From Callorhinus ursinus (Eukaryota; Chordata; Mammalia; Carnivora; Otariidae): a stretch of DNA of 64,000 nucleotides. Position numbers and translations under genes: made by a program. The stretch is taken from contig NW_020312867.1 of assembly GCF_003265705.1 (NCBI RefSeq), forward strand, positions 6,673,730-6,737,729, in the 5' to 3' direction. Under the pieces are notes generated by a model, which was not told where the DNA came from, searched no databases, and saw only the letters and a list, made by a program, of their open reading frames with translations. Shown one piece after another: positions 14,201-29,200 of the stretch. Every line of letters begins with the position of its first letter. Position 1 is the stretch's first letter.

Positions 14201-17200
14201 TCTTTCTTCAAAAAACCCCTCAGATCTCCACAAGGGGAATTATTCTTTTCCTTTCTTTCCAAGGCACCTTGTAAATATCTCTATGGTGTCACTAGAGGAA
14301 GAGATGGAAACTACCCAATACCCAACTGAACTTTCACAACTATACGTGTTCAAGGATTAGTGCTTAAGTTAGTTGGCACATATTTAAATATGCACTTGTC
14401 TAAGGCACTGCTATAGTACATTTCATGTTAAATGATGGTCATCTAAGTTTCTGCCATCTCTCCACCTCCACTAATTGCTTGTCTAGCTTTGTTAGGGGAG
14501 TACTCAAACAAATTAATAATAAGCACCAACCAACCTCTGATCTATAAAAATATAAAACCATCCACTCACATAAGATTGACTGCTATGGTTTGTTTGTTTA
14601 GTAAGCACTACATCTAATATGGGGCTGGACTTCATGACCCTGAGATCAAGAGTCACATGTTACACTGACTAAGCCAGCCACGTGCCCCTGAATACTTTGG
14701 TTCTTAATCTTTGCTGTATCCCCTTGAGAATGATTTTTTTTAATCCTCAAATTTAAGGAGTTCTTGATACCTCCCACCTTTCTACCTCCAAGGACCTAGT
14801 CCGAGACTCCCTGAGAACATCTATTAACCCTATACCATATCTGTACATCTAAGATAGTGGTTCTCAACCCTGATGCATATTAGAATAACCTGGAGGGTAA
14901 GTGGATTAAATTCCCAATCCAAACTCATAGAGTGGCTAAATGGATACAAAAATAAGATCCTGTGATATGTTGTCTACAAGAAACTCACTTTAGATCTAAA
15001 GACACACATGAGCTGAAGATGAAGGTTTAGAAGAAGATATTCCACGTGGTAACCAAAGAAGATATTCCAAGTGGTAAACAAAAGAAAGCAGGGGTGGCTA
15101 AACTTCTAACAGACAAAATAGACTTTCAGTTAAAAACTGTGTCTAGGGGATGTCTGGGTGGCTCAGTCCATTTGGGTGTCTGCCTTTGGCTCAGGTCATG
15201 ATCCCAGGGTCCTGGGATCAAGTCCCGCATTGCTCAGCAGGAAGCCTCCTCCTCCCTCTGCTTGCTGCCCACCCCTGCTTGGCGCGCGCTCTCTCTCTGA
15301 CAAATAAATAAATGAAATCTAAAAAAAAAACTGTGTCTAGAAACAGAGACGGTCATCATATAATGACAAAACAGTCAATTCAACAGGAAGATATGAGTTA
15401 TAAATATATACATACCCAACATCAGAGCACCTAAATGTATAAAGCAAATACTGACAGATCTGAAGGGAGAAATTGACAGCAACACAGTAATAGTAGGGGA
15501 CTTCAATATCCCACTTAAAATAATGGCTTGAACATCCAGACAGAAGATCAACAAACAGCTGGCTCAAAAAAACTACAGACCAAATGGACTCAACAAACAT
15601 ATATGGAACCTTCCACCTGATAGCAGAAGAATACACATTCTTCTCAGGTGCACACAGAACATTCTCCAGGACAGATGACATGGTAGTAGGTTCACAAAAT
15701 AAGTCTTAACAAATTTAAGAAGACCAAAATCATCCCATGTATCTTTTATGACTGCAATGGAATAAAGCTAGAAATAACAAAAAATGGCAAATAGGCAAAT
15801 ATGTGAAAATTAAACAACACACTCTGAACAATCATTGGGTCAAAGAGGAAATCAAACAAGAATTTAAAAGTACCTCAGACAAAAGAAATAAAAATATACC
15901 AAAACTTACAGAATGCCACAAAAGCAGTACTAGGAGTAAACAACTACATTTAAAAAAAAAAAAAATCCCCAAAAACCTAACTGAACACCTCAAGAATCCA
16001 GAAAAATAACAAGTGAAGCCCAAAGTTTGCAGAAGAAAGGAAATAAAGATGAAGCAGAAATAAATAAAAAGGAGAGTTTATTTTATTTATTTATTTTTTA
16101 AAAGGAGAATTTTAAAAATAGAAAAAAAACCCTACAACAGAGGTAAGTTGGTTTTTTTGAAAAGATAAAAATCAACAAACGAAACAAAACGAAATTTAAC
16201 AGCACCGAGAGAAAAAAAGAGGGAAGAAGGCTCAAATAAAATCAGAAATGAAAGAGGAGACATTATAACAGGTGCCTCAGAATTAAAAAAGATTATAAAC
16301 AATTATACACCAACAAATTAGGTAACTTAGAAGAAATGGGTAAATTCCTAGAAACACATATAACCTCCCAAAATGGAATCAAGAAGAAACAGAAAACCGA
16401 AACAGACCAATAAAAAAGGGGTACTGAATCAGTAATCTAAGACCTCCCTTCACAGGTGAATTCTCCCAAATGTTCAATGAAGAACTAACATTAATTCTTC
16501 TTAAACTCTTCCAAAAATAGAAGAGGGAATACTTCCAAACTCTTCTTAGGCGGTGAGCATCACCTTGATACCAAAACCAGACAAAGATACTGTGAGAAAA
16601 CTATAGGCCAATATCCTTGATGAACATAGATGCAAAAATTCTCAGTAAAATACTAGCAAGCTGAATTTAACAGCACATTAAAAGAAGCATACACCAAAAT
16701 CAAGTGGGATTTATCCCTGGGATGCAAGGATGGTTCAACATATGCATATCAATCAGTGTGATACGCCACATGAATAAAATGAAAGAAAAAAAACACACGA
16801 TCATCTCTATAGACACAGTAAATGAACATGACAAAGTTCAACATCCATTCATGATTTAAATTCTCAACATAAAAGGTACAAAAGGAACTTACCTCAACAC
16901 AATAAAGACCTTATATGAAAAGCCCAAGTTGATATCATTATTTCTAGCTAATCAAAAATTTTCCCCTCCCAGAAAGGCAGACACCAGACCTTTTTGCCTT
17001 ACGTGATTTGAAGCCAGGCCAGAGGATTACAATCTCCTATAGTCATCAAGCCAATTAAATCTAAGAAGTTACTCCAGCTCTACCTTCTTGTGAAACAGAA
17101 TTCTCCAATCTTAGCAGAGAGATGCTGCCCTGGACAGCCGAAGGGCTCCCTGACAGCTTAGGTTGCAGAGATTAAAAGCAAATCCTGAAAGACTCCAACA

Positions 17201-20200
17201 GGCTTCTGTTCCAAAGTCTCAAACCAATAGCATGAGTATACACACAAAAACCAAAAACAAACAAAAAGACACAACAATGAGGGTAATACTGACCCTGGTG
17301 GAAAATAACAAAAAGCAACAAGAAGCCAGAGTCATTGAGCACCAGCCAAGTAAGTACAAGTCACTGTGGCACACAGTCCTTTCCATTTTTTTTAATTTAA
17401 TTAAATTTAATTATGTTATGTTCGTCACCATACAGTATATCATTCGTTTTTGATGCAGTGTTCCATGATTCATTGTTTGCATATAACACCCAGTTTCCAT
17501 GCAATACGTGCCCTCCTTAATACCCATCACCGGGCTAACCCATCCCCACACCTCCCTCCCCTCTAAAACCCTCAGTTTCTCAGAGTCCATAGTCTCTCAT
17601 TGTTTGTCTCCCCCCCCCCGATTTCNNNNNNNNNNNNNNNNNNNNNNNNNNNNNNNNNNNNNNNNNNNNNNNNNNNNNNNNNNNNNNNNNNNNNNNNNNN
17701 NNNNNNNNNNNNNNNNNNNNNNNNNCCCCTTTTTCCTAATGTCCTCCCTGCTATTCCTTATGTTCCACAAATAAGTGAAACCATCTGATAATTGACTTTC
17801 TCTGCTTGACTTATTTCACTTAGTATAATCTCCTCCAGTCCCATCCATGTTGATGCAAAAGTTGAGTATTCATCCTTTCTGATGGCTGAGTAATATTCCA
17901 TTGTATATATGGACCACATTTTCTTTATCCATTCATCTGTTGAAGGGCATCTCGGCTCTTTCCACAGTTTGGCTATTGTGGACATTACTGCTATGAACAT
18001 TGGGGTGTATATGGCCCTTCTTTTCACTACATCTGTATTTTTGGAGTAAATACCCAGTAGTGCAATTGCTGGGTCATAGGGTAGCTCTATTTTTAATTTT
18101 TGAGGAACCTCCACACTGTTTTCCAAAGTGGCTGTACCAATTTGCATTCCCACCCAGTGTAAGAGGGTTCCCCTTTCTCCACAACCTCTCCAACAAACGT
18201 TTGAAACAACAAAGTTTCTTGCCTTGTCAATTTTTGCCATTCTAACTGGTGTAAGGTGGTATCTCAATGTGGTTTTGATTTGAATTTCCCTAATGGCTAA
18301 TGATGATGAACATTTTCTCATGTGTTTGTTAGCCATTTGTATGTCTTCTTTTGAGGAGTGTCTGTTTATGTCTTCTGCCCATTTTTTGACTGGATTATTT
18401 GTTTTTTGGGTGTTGAGTTTGAGAAGTTCTTTATAGATCTTGGAAATCAGCGCTTTGTCTGTAGTGTCATTTGCAAATATCTTCTCCCATTCTGTGGGTT
18501 GCCTCTTTATTTTGTTGACTGTTTCCTTTGCTGTGCAGAAGCTTTTTATCTTGATGACGTCCCAAAAGTTTATTTTCGCTCTTGTTTCACCTGCCTTTGG
18601 AGATGTATCTTGAAAGAAGTTGCTGTGGCCAATGTCGAAGAGGTTACTGCCTATGTTCTCCTCTAGGATTTTGATAGATTCCTGTCTCACATTGAGGTCT
18701 TTCATTCATTTTGAGCCTATCTTTGTGTATGGTGTTAGAGAATGGTCGAGTTTCATTCTTCTATATATAGCTGCCCAATTTTCCCAGCACCATTTATTAA
18801 AAAGACTGTCTTTTTTCCATTGCATATTTTTTCCTTTGTCGAAGATTATTTGACCATAGAGTTGAGGGTCCATATCTGGGCTCTCTATTCTGTTCCATTG
18901 GTCTGTATGCCTGTTTTTGTGCCAGGACCATGCTGTCTTGGTGATCACTGCTTTGTAATATAGCTTGAAATCCGGCAACGTGATGCCCCCAGCTTTGTTT
19001 TTCTTTTTCAACATTTCCTTGGCGATTCAGGGTCTTTTCTGATTCCATACAATTTTTAGGATTGTTTGTTCCAGCACTTTGAAAAATGTCATTGGAATTT
19101 TGATTGGGAGAGCACTGAAGGTATAGATTGCTCTGGGCAGCATAGACATTTTAACAATGTTTATTCTTCCGATCCATAAGCATGGAATGTTTTTCCATCT
19201 TTTTGTGTCTTCTTCAATTTCTTGCATGAGTGTTCTGTAGTTTGTATAGATTCTTTACCTCTTTGGTTACGTTTATTCCAAGATATGGTTTTTGGCGCTA
19301 CTGTAAATGAAATCGATTCTCTAATTTCTCTTTCTACAGTTACATTGTTAGTGTATAAGAAAGCAACTGATTTCTGTGCATTGATTTTGTATCCTGCCAT
19401 ACTGCTGAATTGCTGTATGAGTTCTAGTAATTTGGGGGTGGAGTCTTTTGGGTTTTCCACATAACGTATCATGTCATCTGCAAAGAGAGAGTTTGACTTC
19501 TTTGACAATTTGAATTACCTTTTATTTCTTTTTGTTGTCTGATTGCTGTTGCTAGGACTTCTAGTACTATGTTGAACAACAGTGGCAAGAGTGGGCATCC
19601 TTGTCATGTTTCTGATCTTGAGGGAAAGGCTCTCAGCTTTTCCCCATTGAAGATGATACTCGCTGTGGGTTTTTCATAGATGGATTTTATGAAATTGAGG
19701 AATGTTCCCTTTATCCCTATACTCTGAAGAGCTTTAATCAGGAAAGGATGCTGTATTTTGTCAAATGTTTTTCCTGCATCAATTGAGAGGACCATATGGT
19801 TCTTCTCTCTCCTCTTATTAGTGTGTTCTGTCACATTGATTGATTTGCGAATGTTGAACTACCCTTGCATCCCAGGGATAAATCCCACTTGGTCATGGTG
19901 GATGATCCTTTTAATGTACTGTTGGATCATATTAGCCAGGATTTTGTTGAGAATTTTGGAATCCATATTGATCAGGGATATTGGTCTGAAATTCTCCTTT
20001 TTGATAGGGTCTTTGCCTGGTTTGGGGATCAAGGTAATGCTGGCTTCACAGAGTGAGTCTGGAAGCTTTTCTTCTGTTTCTACTTTTTGAAACAGCTTCA
20101 GGAGAACAGTCCTTTGCATTTACGAGACCCTACTTTGTGCCAAGTTACAAAGGCTGACTTGCACCTTTCCCACAGTTGACTGCTAGTTAACTGGAGACCC

Positions 20201-23200
20201 AGAGATTAAATAACTTGCCCAAGGTCAGAGGCAGAGGAACAGGTATGCTCTCTTCAGGCAGATGAGCTGCATTAAAAGATGATGAGCATGTAATGATGAT
20301 CCTGATAACAATGGAAGCTAACATTGACTGAATGATGATTATGTTCTACTAAATATTAAAATATAGAGCTATCCAAACTGGTACTGGAGAAGTCAGAAAA
20401 GACTTAAACATACAAAGTGTAATAGAAGTGTGAGGAGCAAATACAGATATACTTTTAAATATTTTATTTTATTTATTTTTTAGAGAAGGGGGAGACAGAG
20501 AGAGAGAGAGAGACAGAGAGAAAATCTCAAGCAGGCCCCACACCCAGTGCAGAGCCTGATGCAGGGCTCAATTTCACAGCTGAGATTGGACCTGAGCCAA
20601 AATCAAGAGTCAGATGCTTAACTGACTGAGCCACCCAGGCACCCCAATACAGATATACTTTTAAACAATCTTGACATGGCAAGTTTCCTAAGAATGAAAC
20701 AAAACCCAGAAACTATAAAGAAAAAGGATACATAGGAAGAAGGAAGAAAAATTTAAAAATATATACATCATAGACAAAGAAAAACACAATTTGGGTAAAA
20801 ATATTTACCACACACCTGACAAAGGACTATTCTTTCGGTATACGAAGAGCTCTTATAAACCAATCAAGGACAAATAACCCAAAAGAATATGAATGGGCAG
20901 TTAAAAAAGAGTTCAAAAGGCCAAACACAAAAAGATGGTAAACATCATTCATAATTTAAAAAATGCAAATCAAAATAATGGCATCTGATTTTTTTACCTA
21001 TTAGAGTCACAAAGCTTTAAAAAATCTGAACATAACTAGCTATAGGTAAACTGGTACAGTGTTTGGGGAGGGCAACTTAGCCCTCTTTCCTTAAATGGAA
21101 GGTAGAACTATTTTCGAAGGACTGCCAACGTAAGTTATAAAGTATAAAATAAGATGCACAGCAGCATGTGTATAGTATAATCTCATTTATCTAAAAAAAA
21201 TTTTTTAAACCTGTACCAAAGCCAAAGACATCACAAGAAAAGGAAACTTACAAATAGCCCTCATGAACACAGATGGAAAAAATCCTTAATAAAATATTAG
21301 CAAATCATATCCAGCAATATATGAAAAGGTTTATACATCATGACCAAGTGGGGTTTACCCCAGAAATGCAAGGTTGGCTCAATATCTGAAAATCAATGTA
21401 ATATACCATATAAAGGACAAAACCACAATCTTCACAAAGAAAAAACACTTGAAAAAATCCAACAGATATTCATGATAAAATCTCCCAACAAATTAAGAAT
21501 AGAAAGGAACTTCCTCAATCAGATAAAGAGCAGCTATGAAAAACCCACAGCCAACACCATACTTAATGGTGAAAGACAAATGCTTCCTCCTAAGATGACT
21601 GACAAGGCAAAGATGTCCACTTTTGCCATTTCTATTCAACATTGTGCTATATAAATGCAAATAATATTCACTGAAGCAAATAATTAATTAAAGGCATCCA
21701 TACTGAAAAGAAGTAAAGGAGCTTTTATTGTAGATCACATATCTTGTATTTAGAAAATCCTACGGAAACCCAAAACAACTACTAGAACTAATAAAGTGAG
21801 TAAGGTCGGAAACTACAAGACCAACATATAAAAATTAACTGTACTTCCACATACTAGCAACAAACAAACCCAAAATGAAATTTCAAAAATACCTCCATTT
21901 ATAATACCTTCAAAAAGAGTAAGATATTTAGGAATAAATTTTTTTAAACATACATTTATTTATTCTAGAGACAGAGTGTGCACACAAGCAGGGGGAGGGG
22001 CAGAAGGAGAGGGAGAGAATTTCAAGCAGGCTCCGACTCCCTGCTGAGCGCAGAGCCTGATGCAGGGCTTGATCTCACCACCCTGAGATCAGACGTGAGC
22101 AGAAATCCAGAGTTGGGTGCTTAACTGACTGAGCCATCAAGGTGCCCCAGGAATAAATTTCTTTTAAAAGACTTGTATACCGAAAATTACAAAACATTCT
22201 AAGTAACTGGAGAGACATTCCATTTTCATGGACTGAAAGACTCAATATTGAGAGGATGGCAATTCTTCCCAAACTGATCTACAGATTCGAGGCAATCCCT
22301 ATCAAAATCCCAGCAGGCTTTTTTATAGAAACTGACAAGTCAACCCTAAAATTATTTGGAAACACAAAGGACCCAGAACATCCAAAACAATGTTTAAGAA
22401 TAACAAATTCTAAGCTTATTTCATTTCTAAGCTTATTATAAAGCTACAGTAATCAAGACGGTGTGGTAAGGATATGCATAAAGATCAATGGAAATTCAAA
22501 GTCCAGAAATAAATCCATATGTTTATAGTAAATTGATTTTCAACAAGTTGCCAAGGCAATTCAATAATGAATGGATAGTCTTTTCAACAAATGACTCTTG
22601 ACATTTGGCTAGCTGCATGTAAAAGGAACCTCACACCATACACAGAAATTAACTCAACATGTATCTTAGACCTGAATAGACAAGCAAAAACTATAAAACT
22701 TCTAGAAGAATAGTTATGAGACAATCTTTGTGACACTGAGTTAGGCAAAGATGTCTTAGATACAACACCAATAGCACAATCTATATTTAAAAAATTGATA
22801 AAATTGATTTCATCAAAATTTAAAACTTTTACACTTCAAAAGATATCATTAAGAAAATGGAAGACATGGACCTAGAGGGTATTATGCTAAGTGACATAAG
22901 TCAAACAATAACAAATATCATATGATTGCACTTATATGTAGAATCTAAACAACAAAACAAACAAATAAACAAGACAGAAACAAACTCTAAATATAGAGAA
23001 CAAACCAATGGTTGCCAGAGGTGGGATGGGGGGATGAGCAAAACAGGTGAAGGGGATTAAGAGGTACAAACTTCCAGCTATAACATAAGCAAGTCTAGGG
23101 GCGCCTGGGTGGCTCAGTTGGTTAAGTCTCCCTGCTTCAGGCGCTCTGCTCAGTGGGGAGCCTGCTTCTCCCTCTTCCTCTGCCTGCCACTCCCCCTGCT

Positions 23201-26200
23201 TGTGCGCACATGCTCGCTCTCTCTAATAAATAAATAAAACCTTAAAAAAAAAGTCATGAGGATGTAAAGTACAGCAAAGGAAATACAGTCAAAAATACTA
23301 TAATATTATAATATCTTTGTATGGTGAGAGAGGGTAACTACACTTACAATGGTATGCATTTTGTAATGTATATAAAATATCATATTGTACAACTGAAACT
23401 AATATATTGTATGTCAATTATACTTCAATTTTTTTAAATTAAAAAAAATGAAAAGCCACAGACTAGAAGAAAAATCTTTGTAAATCACATATCTGATAGA
23501 GAACTTGTATCCAGAATACATAAAAAATTCTTACAACTTAATGATAAAACAATCCAATTTAAAAAACCGGCAAAAGATCTGTATACACATTTTACCAAAG
23601 AAGATATACAACTGGCTAATAAGCACATGAGATGATGTTCAATATCACTTGTCATTAGGGAATTGCAAACTAAAACCACAATGAGGCACACCACACATCC
23701 ATGAGAATGGCCAACCTCAAAGACACAGACAATAGCAAGTGTGGACAAAGATGGACAAACTGGAACCCTCATATATTGATGGGAACATAAAATGGTACAG
23801 CCATGGGAAAGTTTGGCAGTATCTTTAAAAAATTCAACAGAAACTTACCACACTACCCGGCAATTCCAATCCTAGGCATTTACCCAAGAGAAGAGGAAAC
23901 AGTTGTCCATACAAAGACTTGTACATGAATGCTCCTAATAGCTTTGATCAAAAAGTCCAAAGCTGGAAATAATCCAAACACCCATCAACTGGTGAAGGGG
24001 GAAACAAAATGCAGTACAGCCATGCAATGGAATAGTATTCAGCAATAAAAAGAAGTGAACTACCAATTCCTGTTACACCACTGACAAATCCCATAAATGT
24101 AATGCCAAGTTCATGAAGCCAGATGCAAAAGTCTTTATGGTGTATGATTCCACTTAAGTGAAATGCCCAAGAAAGGCAAATCTAGAGACAGAAAGATCAG
24201 TGGTTGGCCAGTGTGGGAGCAGGGACTGACTCCAAGTGTCAATCCCTCGGCTGTAAGGGAACCTGATGGGGTGACAAAAATGTTCTAAACTTTGTGTTAT
24301 TGTGATGATGACTGAATAGGTCTATACATTCACTAAAATTGAATGAACTATATTCATTGAACTACACACTTAAAATCAGTCATTTGAATGATAAATTAAT
24401 GAACTACATTATTTGTAATATTCAGTTCATAAACTGAATGAACTATATTCATTCAACTATACACTTAAAATCAGTCATTTTATGGTGTTAAATGACACCT
24501 TTATAAACCTGAAGGAAAAAAATAACCAGCTCAAGGGAGGACTTGTCACAGATGAAACAAATCTGGCAATTTAATGGTAATTCTTGAAGCTGGGTGATGG
24601 GTTATGGGGATTCCTTATACTATTTCTTCTACTTTTGTACATGTTGAGCATTTTTTATAATAAAAAGTATTTTTAAACAGACATTTCATGTGTACAAAAA
24701 TGTTCTAGGGAAAAAAACTTTTCAATCAATGACTACGTACCTCTGATGAATGCCTGGGGGCAGCAGGATGACTTTCATTTCTTTTATAGCTTTTTTATTC
24801 TTTTTCCATGTACATGGATCACTCATATTCAAAATAAATATTTACATTTTAAGAAAGGGAAGGAGATGGCTGCCTCTGAAAATACTTGGGGAAATTCCCC
24901 TGAAAATGTACAGAAAATGGAAGCTATAAGGTAAGAACAAAGCAGGGGGGATTCTGGCAAGATGTGAGTAACCAGTGCTCATTTCGGTAGCACACACACT
25001 AAAACTGGAATGATAAAGATTCGCACGGCCCCCGGGCAAAGACGTGTGAGTAACCAGACAAGATCAGTAATCCTTAACTGTAGGGAGAGTACTGCAGACC
25101 CCTCTGAGCATCTTATAAGTCACCAGATGAAAGGTACAGCACAGGGAATATAGTCAAGGATATTGTAACAATGTTGTATGGTGACAGATGGTAGTTACAC
25201 TTGTTTAAGCATAGGTTTAGAGCTGCTGAATCAAGTTGTTGAATCACTATGTTGTGTGCCTGAAACTAGTACAACATTGTGTGTCAACTATCCTTCAATT
25301 AAAGAAAAAAGTGCTATAGACCCTGTTCCCAGAAAAAACACTCCAAACACAACCTGATGTATGATTCCAGGAGGATCAAGGACCTAGAAGTTCATGGGCC
25401 CCAGACAAGACCCTTGTACTGGTTACCATTTAAACCTCTTTGACACTCTTTCACTTCATTATCTCTGCAGCCCAGACAGCCTGATAGAGGATGCTGGACC
25501 CATAGTTCATTTCTGTAAGGAAGTTGGAGAGTAGCAAAATACCTGCTTCTTGGGAAATTCCTTTGTATCTTCCTTTAATTTTCAATTGATCATCATAGGA
25601 ACTTCCATGTGAAGTTCAGCCTGAAAAGCCAATTAAGTATTTAGCAAATGCCTGTTCAGAGCCAAGAAAAGGAATGGCAGTGCTAACACGTGAACCAGCT
25701 CATTCAACATTTTGCTTCACTTGGTTTCTAAGTCACGAGACAGCAAAGGCAGCATGTCAAGAAGCAAGGTGATAGCAATCTAGAAGCCCTTCATGCTGTA
25801 ATCTAACACCCCATCACTGGCAAAGATATGGGTGACCTGGAAAGTTATAAAGCTCAAGAGACCCAAGAATCAAGGCCTTGCCCTCCCAATGTATTTTATT
25901 CTTGGGGGGCTGGGCATGCAGAAAAAAACTCTCCCAAGAACCCAGTGAAGAACTGCTAGAACTAAAAAGTACCCCTCACTTCCTAAAATTTGCTCCACCC
26001 AGTTTGGAAGGTGTGAACAAGGAACTTCTTCCAAAAAAAGAAGAAGAAGAAGAAAAAAAAAAAGAAGTTTCATCCTGTGAACTAAAATTTAGTTCATTCG
26101 CTCACATTTCTCTGTGGCCAGAAGTTAACCTTTTCTCTTCTGGAGCCCCCTGCCTTGCAGTCTTCTTTCCCATAAATAGCATCACCTAGTGATTGACTCT

Positions 26201-29200
26201 GGCCTGTCTGTGGACAGCCTTTCTGGCCCCTGGTTCCTATCCCATACATTTCCTGCCATAAAAGCAGCACCGTCCCTTTTTTTTTTTTTTAAGATTTTAT
26301 TTATTTAATTGACAGAGAGAGAGAGAGAGAGAGAGAGACAGCGAGAGAGGGAACACACGCAGGGGGAGTGGGAGAGGGAGAAGCAGGCTTCCCGCTGAGC
26401 AGGGAGCCCAATGTGGGACTCGATGCCAGGACCCTGGGATCATGACCTGAGCCGAAGGCAGTCGCTTAACCAACTGAGCCACCCAGGCGCCCCAAAGCAG
26501 CACCTTCCTGAACAGTAAGCTAGATTCTTCTATTTCCTTCTCAAAGATACAGTCACCATTTTAAGATCATGTAGTAACTGCTCCCCAGATTAAGAAAAAA
26601 AGAGAGGAAAAAAAAAAGAAAGAAAAAGGCTGTGGGGCACAGTTTGCCGTTAACTGAAATCGATTACCCAATCAGCTAGAGCTCCCCAAGAATTCAACCA
26701 CACATGCAAGATGGCTAATGACAGCTCAGGACTACTTACCAAGCAGCCCCCATGGAGCTAAAGAACTCACAGAGGGAAAAAAAAAGAAAAAGAAAAAAAG
26801 AACTAAATTAGCCACAGGAGGCTCTGAAAATGTAGCCTTTATTTCAGAGCCCAGAGATACAGAGTTGCCGTTGAGCACAGATACATAGAAAGACTGCAAA
26901 CTGCTCTTTGGGAGTAGGAAAAAATGGGCAGCCAGCTGTGGAAATCCAAGTGAAAGAGCTACCCTCACCAAGCAATGGACAACCCGATCTAAACCTTGAG
27001 GCCAGAAAGGGCAGAAATAAAACACAAGAACTATACTGACCTTCCCTCTCCCCTTTGGGCATTTATAAAAGCATGCTCAATTAGTTGAAGCAACCAGCTT
27101 AAATGGTTCGCCTCTGGAAGACTTCAAACCTTGGAACAGAAAAATTAGAGAGCTCTCTTTGTGCCAGGAGCTCTCATCTCATATTTCATTTAATAATCAC
27201 AACAATCCTTTGAGGACAGTGTCACCCCTCACTTTAAAAGTAAGGAAACCGATTCAGTATGGGATAATAAAAAGTTCTGAAGATGGATGGTGGTGAGGGT
27301 TGCACAACACTGTGAATGTAATTAATGCCACCGATCGTACACTTCAAAAACTTCAAATGACACCTTTTGTTATATTTATGTTACCACACACGCACAAAGA
27401 TTTCTAAAACGGTTAACTGCGGTTAAAAAAAAAAAAAAAAAGCTTGTCCAAAGGTATTAAATCAATCACAGGTCCTTAGACCAAGCCTTAGTTTCTTCAC
27501 CTGTAAAATGGGCTTTCGTAAGGATCCCATGGAATATTGGATGGGCATATGGTTTATCAACTGAAATATATCATGTGAGTAGAACCTTTTCCCTTGAAGT
27601 CAGGTCACACAGGGGATTACCACACACCTTTTATAGTTTTTGAATCAGAATGTCAGAGTAGGAAACACTTTATAGAGAGATGATCTTATTCAGGGGTTGC
27701 AAATTCAAACACATAGCAGGACCATGCAAGTGACCTAAGTAGTGAGACGGCTCCGGAGTGATACAGGAGAGTGCCGAGACAGGAAGTGATGAGCTGGGCC
27801 CTGTGTGGAGCATGCCTCTGACAGGGAATCTGGGCCCAAATTCTCAAGAGAAAATGAAAACCTAGCTTTTAAATGTGAAATATTCCCAATTAAATGTTGG
27901 CAACCAACTCAAAAACTTTTAAGTCTGGTGCCAGTCAAAAGCAAAGCAAAGCAAAGCAAACCAACGCACCCCAAATCAAGTCCACGTGAAGATGTGGTCC
28001 ACGGGACTGCCAAATTTACATCTGATGTACCATGAGTAGAAACTGAGGCTCAGAGATGGTAAGTGACTTGCCAGGGTACCCAAACTCCCTTCTAAACTGG
28101 CTTAAGAATTCAGTTCCAACTTGTGCTTTGATTTTGTTTTTTAAGAACTGCTAGGAGCACTTAGCATACCCACTGAATACAAAACCTGGGGACTTCAGAT
28201 AGTGGGAGGCCTGTTAGTTTAATGCTCAGGCATAGGTGAGAAATCAGGTTAGGAAGGCAGAGAAGGAAGCAATGAAGAGGACTGAGATGGAAGTCCTGGG
28301 TGTCCCCAACAGTGCCCCATTTGGGAAACACTAGTGTCAGCAAATGGTTCAGGGATCAAAGCAGGTTGGGGGGTGGTAGGTGGCTATCATTCTTCTGTGG
28401 CCAGATGGCCCTGCTCATCCTGGCTCCTTCCCACCTTCCTGCCAGTGCCCAGAGATCAAAACTCGACCTTCTCCAACATTCTGCGACCCGTTTCTTTAAT
28501 GCCAAGATCAAAGGGGAACTTTTGTCCAAGTTGTAAAAGAGAAACCAAGAGGCAACTTAATGTTGTCTCAGCCTTCTCTGTACTTCCTGAGAGGATGAAG
28601 GCACTCCTTTAAAGGGACTGCTCGGAGAAACACATCTGACCCAGGGCCTGATGTTGGCCCCTTGGCTCCAAGGACACAGTGGCTCCTGCAGAATTCATGC
28701 CAGGTAGGGCAACTGGAGATCAAAGAGACAGCACAACCAACAGACAGCAGCCTGGAAAGACTACAGAAACTATGATCATGGAAAACAAACAAACTTAAAT
28801 TTGAGTATTCTAAACTACAGAATTTTCAACCTGAAATTTTGCAACCATCAAGTCCAAACCTTCATTTCATATGTCATCCATGGCTACAGACCAAAAAAGC
28901 CGAAGTGATCTGCCCCAGGCCACAGGGTAGGTCAGTGTCAGTGCTGGGGCTAAGCCCGAGACTGCTGACTCTGGCTCTAGGCCTCCATCCTCCATGGGCT
29001 GATCCCAATCCACACTGGAGGCCCAGACAAGACTGCAACTTCGCACACGTGGGACCGGTGGCAGAGTGCAGGCCTCTACGGTCCAGACTTTGTCATGAGA
29101 TACAGTGCCTGTTTCTTTCTTCTGACTGGGGCTGCGGGGCTTGCCTAGCACGGCCTCCATCTGCTCAAGTGAACCTTGTGGCCATTCAGCCCATTCCCCT

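Larger units (their letters stand above)
20670..24700 (+). mobile_element. mosaic of L1 ORF2 and 3' UTR fragments, sense
   Basis: Three segments are visible. One at 20670-21195 (AAAAAACACAATTTGGGTAA-type). A longer ORF2 part at 21200-22860 includes CCAAGTGGGGTTTACCCCAG (GFTPE region). 3'-UTR and tail segments at 22861-24700 include AATAGTATTCAGCAATAAAA. Two Can-SINEs interrupt it. Order and family of each piece are approximate. Confidence 0.8.

Noticed and set aside
17758..18705. 315-codon minus-strand open frame
   Set aside because: It is the C-terminal part of L1 ORF2; frames upstream are broken, so it is a transposon remnant, not a host gene.
24976..25044. Functional U6 snRNA gene
   Set aside because: Truncated, internally deleted, flanked by target-site duplications, and without recognised PSE/TATA or a terminal T-run.
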